DNA of 64,000 nucleotides. It comes from Olsenella sp. KGMB02461. Its GTDB lineage: Bacteria; Actinomycetota; Coriobacteriia; Coriobacteriales; Atopobiaceae. The notes under the pieces are model-generated. The model had not been told where the DNA came from. It saw nothing but the letters and a program-made list of their open reading frames with translations, and searched no databases. This document shows positions 59,210 to 64,000 of this stretch, piece after piece. Position 1 is the first letter of the stretch; every line of letters begins with the position of its first letter. The DNA lies in assembly GCF_012584445.1 (NCBI RefSeq), contig NZ_JABAHI010000008.1, positions 744,001 through 808,000 of the forward strand, in the 5' to 3' direction. The translations under genes and the position numbers were made by a program.

Positions 59210-62200
59210 TTATTTCTTCAGCACTTTACGCCCGATCGATTTTAGCAACTCGCGTTGTGGACTACCGATGGGAAGAATGGGATCTAATACTGCCCTCAGA
59301 GGATTATCTTCAGAGATAACTTTGGGATCCACAAAGGCACCCCTATTGGTCTTTTTCTTACCCCCACTTAATTTACTAAGCAGCTCTTCGTAAAATGGTG
59401 TCTGACGCGCATAATACCAATAAAGTTGTGATCGGTCACAATAGGGATTATTCCAAGGCTTATCGGCACCTGCATAATGCACGATAAGCTCATGATTCCT
59501 TGCCTGGTTATAAGCTTGGAAAATTCCGGCTGGTGCAAAAGAAAAGACGTCCTGGATTCTATTAAAGCAATCAATCATTACATTCCATGATTGATCGATG
59601 TATTTTACATGTCCCTCGCAGCAACTATTGAGGACATCCTGATCGTTATAGATATAACTATCATCTGAGGCCCTCTCAAGCCATTCATCTAGTGACATGA
59701 AGTCTCGCATTGCTTTGATATTAAGAAGCAATACACCTGCCTGGAAGTAATCATAAGGGTTTTTCATTCCAAGGATGTCTTCGTTATAGGCCAAACGCTT
59801 TCCATCGTTTTTGTTGAGTTGTCCCAAGAAATCAATATCTCTTGTAGCGGCAAGCAAATAGCCATCGATACTGGTTCTATACAGAACTGAGATATCCCCT
59901 TTAACAATAAGATCGGAATCTAGATAAAGTACCTTATCATATGCGGGCAGCAAACGCTGGATGATAAATCTGAAATAAGTTTCAATTCCAATATGCTGAT
60001 TATTAGTAGTGAGTTTATAATCACTCAAAAATGAGGCCACTGGAATGAATCTTACGGATGCATTCGGATACTCCTGAACCATCTGCTTGACAATTTGCTG
60101 ACGTTCAAACCGAATACCATTATGGAGAATAATCAAATCATAGAGGCAAGCTGAAGAAGCATTCTCTAAAAGTGATTTTATAGTTGTTGACACCATTGGG
60201 ACGTAATCATCGTCTGTAGCAAACACGACTGGGATAACTGGTTTCTCTGCTACACCACTAACAAGCACATCATAGTGTTGCGTAATATTAGGATCTTCGA
60301 AGTGAACGACTTGAAGTTCTTTTATGCGCAAGTTCGCGCCGGTTCTTTCCTGGTGCATAAGATAAATATTGAATAAGCGCTCGGCAAGGTGTCCCGGAGT
60401 TCGCAATGCCTCAACACTGTAGTTGTCGAAGTTCGCTACTTCCATATAGCGTGAGAGAATCGAGAACAACCAAGCTGCATAGTCTTTAAAGAGCTCGTTT
60501 TTCATAATGTACATATTGCAAAAACGTGAAGTATGACCAAGCAAAAAGTCTTCTGCATCCTGAGTATATTCAGGATAGAGCTCTTCAAGTACTGCTATTA
60601 CCAACTCTAGATCTCGGATGTGCAACTTAGGTGCATCCGCATATTGCTCATAGGGTGTTGAAAAGGCTCCAGGCATTTGGCGCAAATCTTGTGCAGGAGG
60701 AACTACAAGATCAACGCCATCAAGCATCTTCTCTATCTGATCGTCAGTGAGTCCATATTTCTTCTGTGTGCTTGCTGATATCGCATTAGGTTCTATAATC
60801 TCGCCATAAGGATTTTGCGGATAATATTTATCTGAAAAATTAAAATACCTACGATAATGGCAAAAGCCAGTGTATTCCGTTTGAGGAAGGTTTTTCCACG
60901 CCCAGTATTGTGCGGTCATCTCACAGTACATTTTATTAAGAGCAGAAATATTGTCACCTTCATCATCATGAAGGACACCCTCAATTCGATATGGAGCCAA
61001 CTCAGAGCCGACTTGCATCATCAAAAGATCTTTGGCATCGAACGAGGCAAAAGCCTGATGTTCGGAAACAATTATGGCAACTTTTTGACCTGCAGTTACA
61101 GGCTGTTGATTAATATACTCAAGTGATGTAATCCGCGTAAGAGCCTCTCTGGCTTCATGAGTTAAAGCCTTAAGACGCTTACTTTCTTGGGTATTATTAT
61201 TTGTACCACCAGCATTTACTATAGATGCAGCTAGGGTATACCACTGCTTCATCGCCTCTATTCCACATGCATCCTTCGAAGCAGTTGTGATTTGCGTTAA
61301 AGCACGATCTCTGACAAAACGCATCAAATTGCTAGCAGTACTTATGTCACCAAGATAAGTTCGGCATTCGGTGATCGCATCGTTCTTATCAGCGTCTTGC
61401 ACACGAAACAGCCAATCATTAGCAACTATCTCATGTAACTTGTAAATTGCGCCTTGAGCCAGCGGGATAAGCCGAACATCATCCACGGACAGTGCGAAGC
61501 TTATTAGAGCGTCACAGCATGCTTTTGTAGCAGACAATTCAGTCTTGTATGTAACAAGATCCAGCGGTCTCTCATTTATTATTCCGCGACCCATAAAATA
61601 GTTATAGCCGCAAATATCATTGCGCGTAGCCTCTTCTCTTGCAAAAGAAGCAAGGGCAAAATACTCATAGCAATCTTCACCACGGCTCATTGGCTCATAA
61701 GCCATAGCCTTTGTTGCTTGGCGAACCACGTCAAGGGCAAACGCGCGATTCGTTACCATCCAGTCCCGGTGATAACCCCTCGATTCCAGAAAGACCGTTT
61801 CCATAACGTCAGGCCCTTCAAGAAACGCAAATGGCGTTTGCTCGTTCTTAGTAAACGCATCCGCACGCGCTTGAGAAGTTCCGTTCACGGCAATCGCGCG
61901 TTGGCCAAAATGAAGGATATCCACAGGCTGATCGGCAAGCGCAAAATTTAACCGTTCAAGAAAATCTAGATCATAGGTATCGTCGCTATCTAAACACAAT
62001 ACATATTCACCAGTAACTTTTTCAAAAGCATCCATACGAGTAAGATGACGCCCTTGATTTTGTTCATGTGTGAGCACCTTGAATCGATCATCTGCACTTG
62101 CATATTTATCAAGAATGGCGGATGAATTATCAGGGCTTGCGTCGTTAACTACAATGGCTTCCCAGTCAGAAAAAGTCTGCTGTTGAAGACTGTCTAAGCA

Positions 62201-62257
62201 TGCAGGTAAATACTCTTCCGTATTAAAGACAGGCACCACGATCGAAAACCGAGGCAT
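59210..62257 (-). CDS. Three-domain glycosyltransferase: GT2 + DUF4422 + GT8
   Basis: A 1015-residue multidomain enzyme. Residues 1-~330 are a GT2 domain (FSIVVPVFNTEEYLPACLDSLQQQ, VNDASPDNS, LDSDDTYDLDFLE). About 395-665 are a DUF4422 glycosyltransferase-like domain (VSEHQAFASF.., MYCEMTAQYWAWKNL, GFCHYRRYF). About 680-985 are GT8 (FATDDDYVPMVSTTIKSLLENA, LYLDSDLIVKGDI with DxD, QAGVLLLNIKAMRDF, IVHYAGADKPW). No membrane helix. Start at ATG 62257, since AAGGA lies six bases upstream; ATG 62263 is too near. One protein could add two or three sugars of a repeating unit. Confidence 0.9.
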   Translation of the reverse strand: MPRFSIVVPVFNTEEYLPACLDSLQQQTFSDWEAIVVNDASPDNSSAILDKYASADDRFKVLTHEQNQGRHLTRMDAFEKVTGEYVLCLDSDDTYDLDFLERLNFALADQPVDILHFGQRAIAVNGTSQARADAFTKNEQTPFAFLEGPDVMETVFLESRGYHRDWMVTNRAFALDVVRQATKAMAYEPMSRGEDCYEYFALASFAREEATRNDICGYNYFMGRGIINERPLDLVTYKTELSATKACCDALISFALSVDDVRLIPLAQGAIYKLHEIVANDWLFRVQDADKNDAITECRTYLGDISTASNLMRFVRDRALTQITTASKDACGIEAMKQWYTLAASIVNAGGTNNNTQESKRLKALTHEAREALTRITSLEYINQQPVTAGQKVAIIVSEHQAFASFDAKDLLMMQVGSELAPYRIEGVLHDDEGDNISALNKMYCEMTAQYWAWKNLPQTEYTGFCHYRRYFNFSDKYYPQNPYGEIIEPNAISASTQKKYGLTDDQIEKMLDGVDLVVPPAQDLRQMPGAFSTPYEQYADAPKLHIRDLELVIAVLEELYPEYTQDAEDFLLGHTSRFCNMYIMKNELFKDYAAWLFSILSRYMEVANFDNYSVEALRTPGHLAERLFNIYLMHQERTGANLRIKELQVVHFEDPNITQHYDVLVSGVAEKPVIPVVFATDDDYVPMVSTTIKSLLENASSACLYDLIILHNGIRFERQQIVKQMVQEYPNASVRFIPVASFLSDYKLTTNNQHIGIETYFRFIIQRLLPAYDKVLYLDSDLIVKGDISVLYRTSIDGYLLAATRDIDFLGQLNKNDGKRLAYNEDILGMKNPYDYFQAGVLLLNIKAMRDFMSLDEWLERASDDSYIYNDQDVLNSCCEGHVKYIDQSWNVMIDCFNRIQDVFSFAPAGIFQAYNQARNHELIVHYAGADKPWNNPYCDRSQLYWYYARQTPFYEELLSKLSGGKKKTNRGAFVDPKVISEDNPLRAVLDPILPIGSPQRELLKSIGRKVLKK

Positions 62258-62305
62258 GGACATTCCTTCCTAAAGAAAACGCTAACCTAATTCAAGTTAT
62301 CTGAG

Positions 62306-64000
62306 CTAACGTACGCGTTCATAAATGCGCTGGAGAGCATGGTAGGCCCCACTCTTAGAAACCTTTGTTGCAGCTCGCTCAATAGCGGTTTTTTTCTCTT
62401 CCTGTACAAGCCGCAACGCTTTCAGGCAATAGACGTTCCAGCCCATTTCACGGGTTTGGCGCATGAGAGAAAGATCGAGTGTACCCTGGATTTGTACCAG
62501 TTTAAGAAACACTTCTTCATCTTCTCTGTATTCAAGTAGGGAATCAAGGTAATCGTAATCAAGACGAGTAATCTGATGTGAATAGAGTACTGGTAGTTCT
62601 TTTTCTTTAGCAAACGCAAGGTTATGAGATATTCCTGTCAGTAGGTCGCGAACAGCGGGTAAAGTAAGAGCCTTATCGGGAGCCTCACGATATACATAAA
62701 CCACATCTGGAATGGCATAGAATTTGCGAACTTTACTCATAACATTAGTGAAGAAAACAGGGTCTTCATACCAGCGGAGATCTGGGAATAGATTCTCAGG
62801 CTTATCAAATAGCTCACGCTTATATATACAGCGTATCCAACCATAATCGAAACAGTCTTTATAAAAATCCCTCATGCCGGCACAAGGAATTATGTAAAGA
62901 GCAGCATCTCCTGAAAGCTCGACTGGTTTGCCATTAGATGTTGGCTCAAGAGGCTCCACTGCGAAAGAACCAGCACACACAGATACGTCATTGGCTACTG
63001 CGGCTTCATATAGCTTTGCTAGCGTATCCTGAGCGGGATAGACATCATCAGCATCAATAAATGCGCAATATTTGCCATTAGCCATCTTTATGCCAGTATT
63101 GCGTGCACCACCCGCACCCATATTTACTTGCGAATATACACGTATACGTGGATCAGTTAGCGCCATGGACTGTAAAATCGTTAGCGAGTCATCTGGAGAA
63201 CCATCAACTATGCAGATAACTTCGATATTAACGCGTAATTGAGATAGCACTGATTGAACAGTTGCCTTAATTGTCTGTTGTGCATTATAGACAGGAATAA
63301 TTACGCTGAGGTCCGGCTGGGGTCCACTATGAGTAGCGTTAGCAACTGGATAGCTAAATTTACGCTCAGGTAAGCGGTGAGATACAACTGCACGGTCATT
63401 ATACGGCAGCTCGTCGTAGACTTTAGTAAGACGCTTCCATAAAGGGGTGATTATATATTTATCTAATACCCTATTGCTCTCTAGAGTGCTTTCATCGATT
63501 TGCATCTGCGCCCATTGAATTATTTTATTTACCAATTCACGCATCGTTGCATATTCTGCTGCCGTTACGAAACCTTGGTCAGGAAGAGTTTCTGCCCAGG
63601 TACCGAGAGACATCTCTTGTTGAACGGTAAGCCCTGCAGATAGCAACCGCACATCATAAGGAACATTTTCGCTCTTAAGCTCAGACATTGAATAGCCATG
63701 ACCATGAATGCTTGGAGCATCCCAACGATCAAACGACTCATTAGACAGAGCTTGAGCAACAGCACCCAGATCTGCTGCCGTTGCACTTTCATTTACCACT
63801 AAAGTAATGAGCTGATTGCCACGGAGTTGGTCTGGATCAATAATCGGAAACTCCGGATTTATTAGAATGCTCGATGTAATAAAGCGACTATCGGCTTCGC
63901 GAACCTGCTTTAAGGCCTCAGGCTCAAACACCCAACGCTGACATGCAATGGGATGCAAGACGTCATTTTCACCCAAACCAGCTAGGATTGACTTAGCTTG
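62306..64000 (-). CDS. GT2 glycosyltransferase, 5' end outside the window
   Basis: At least 564 residues. The reading frame is open to the right edge of the window and a TTG near 63976 is not convincing as a start, so the gene is partial. About residue 230 onward is a GT2 domain (PDLSVIIPVYNAQQTIKATVQSVLSQ, CIVDGSPDDS, YCAFIDADDVYPAQD), with a C-terminal WYEDPVFFTN acceptor-site region. The N-terminal part may be the end of another GT domain. Transcribed ahead of the three-domain enzyme after a 48-base gap, so probably one operon. Confidence 0.85.
   Translation of the reverse strand, partial: QAKSILAGLGENDVLHPIACQRWVFEPEALKQVREADSRFITSSILINPEFPIIDPDQLRGNQLITLVVNESATAADLGAVAQALSNESFDRWDAPSIHGHGYSMSELKSENVPYDVRLLSAGLTVQQEMSLGTWAETLPDQGFVTAAEYATMRELVNKIIQWAQMQIDESTLESNRVLDKYIITPLWKRLTKVYDELPYNDRAVVSHRLPERKFSYPVANATHSGPQPDLSVIIPVYNAQQTIKATVQSVLSQLRVNIEVICIVDGSPDDSLTILQSMALTDPRIRVYSQVNMGAGGARNTGIKMANGKYCAFIDADDVYPAQDTLAKLYEAAVANDVSVCAGSFAVEPLEPTSNGKPVELSGDAALYIIPCAGMRDFYKDCFDYGWIRCIYKRELFDKPENLFPDLRWYEDPVFFTNVMSKVRKFYAIPDVVYVYREAPDKALTLPAVRDLLTGISHNLAFAKEKELPVLYSHQITRLDYDYLDSLLEYREDEEVFLKLVQIQGTLDLSLMRQTREMGWNVYCLKALRLVQEEKKTAIERAATKVSKSGAYHALQRIYERVR

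Overview
The window looks like a chromosome segment of a high-GC Gram-positive actinobacterium, most probably a gut-type Coriobacteriia (Collinsella/Olsenella/Atopobium-like). This is inferred from GC-rich genes, SD-led tightly overlapping operons, a RecJ fused to a RecQ-like helicase and a Campylobacter-style fucose operon. Species cannot be fixed from sequence alone.

Region 1 (1 to about 26.3 kb) is a siphovirus-type prophage, truncated on the left by the window edge. In order it holds small early genes, a phage replication protein and a DnaC-like loader (0-2.3 kb); a tyrosine integrase and DUF3310 gene (2.3-3.9 kb); a more AT-rich two-gene RloA/RloB defence cassette bracketed by terminators (4.3-6.5 kb); HNH nuclease, small and large terminase and portal (7.6-11.4 kb); a strikingly rearranged minor-capsid locus (11.4-13.4 kb); scaffold, major capsid and connectors (13.6-16.4 kb); tail tube, frameshifted tail chaperones and tape measure (16.4-20.4 kb); tail tip and fibre (20.4-24.7 kb); then holin and amidase (24.8-26.1 kb). 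It stops just before the 3' end of a tRNA-Leu(CAA) gene, a classic integration target.

Region 2 (26.3-41.0 kb) is housekeeping: tRNA-Leu, an MBL-fold hydrolase with bifunctional Rel, the RecJ-helicase fusion, a queuosine cluster (tgt, queA, queH) with a DUF3267 membrane peptidase-like gene, a tail-anchored coiled-coil protein, and metG. The 840-base gap after metG is packed with short repeats.

Region 3 (41.8-50.7 kb) is a complete non-phosphorylating L-fucose catabolic operon: split UxaA-type dehydratase, SDR dehydrogenase, FucP permease, amidohydrolase (lactonase), FucU mutarotase, DapA-type aldolase and FucO lactaldehyde reductase. It is transcribed divergently from an IclR regulator across an 18-bp perfect palindrome and ends at a clear terminator. 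Gene content parallels the Campylobacter jejuni fuc locus.

Region 4 (50.8-56.8 kb) has a MarR regulator coupled to a heterodimeric ABC exporter, a GntR/UTRA regulator and a PHP phosphatase. Region 5 (57-64 kb) is visibly AT-richer and encodes cell-surface glycan functions: a large DUF6541 membrane protein, a three-domain glycosyltransferase (GT2-DUF4422-GT8) and a GT2 enzyme cut by the right edge.

The most unusual items are a primase-polymerase domain lying inside a split VG15/MuF-type capsid gene whose far C-terminus is a HELTH zincin domain followed by a small immunity-like ORF; the prophage-borne RloAB pair; a dispersed 12- to 17-bp repeat (GCTGCCGAGAAA) confined to the core chromosome part; and the repeat-dense gap after metG.
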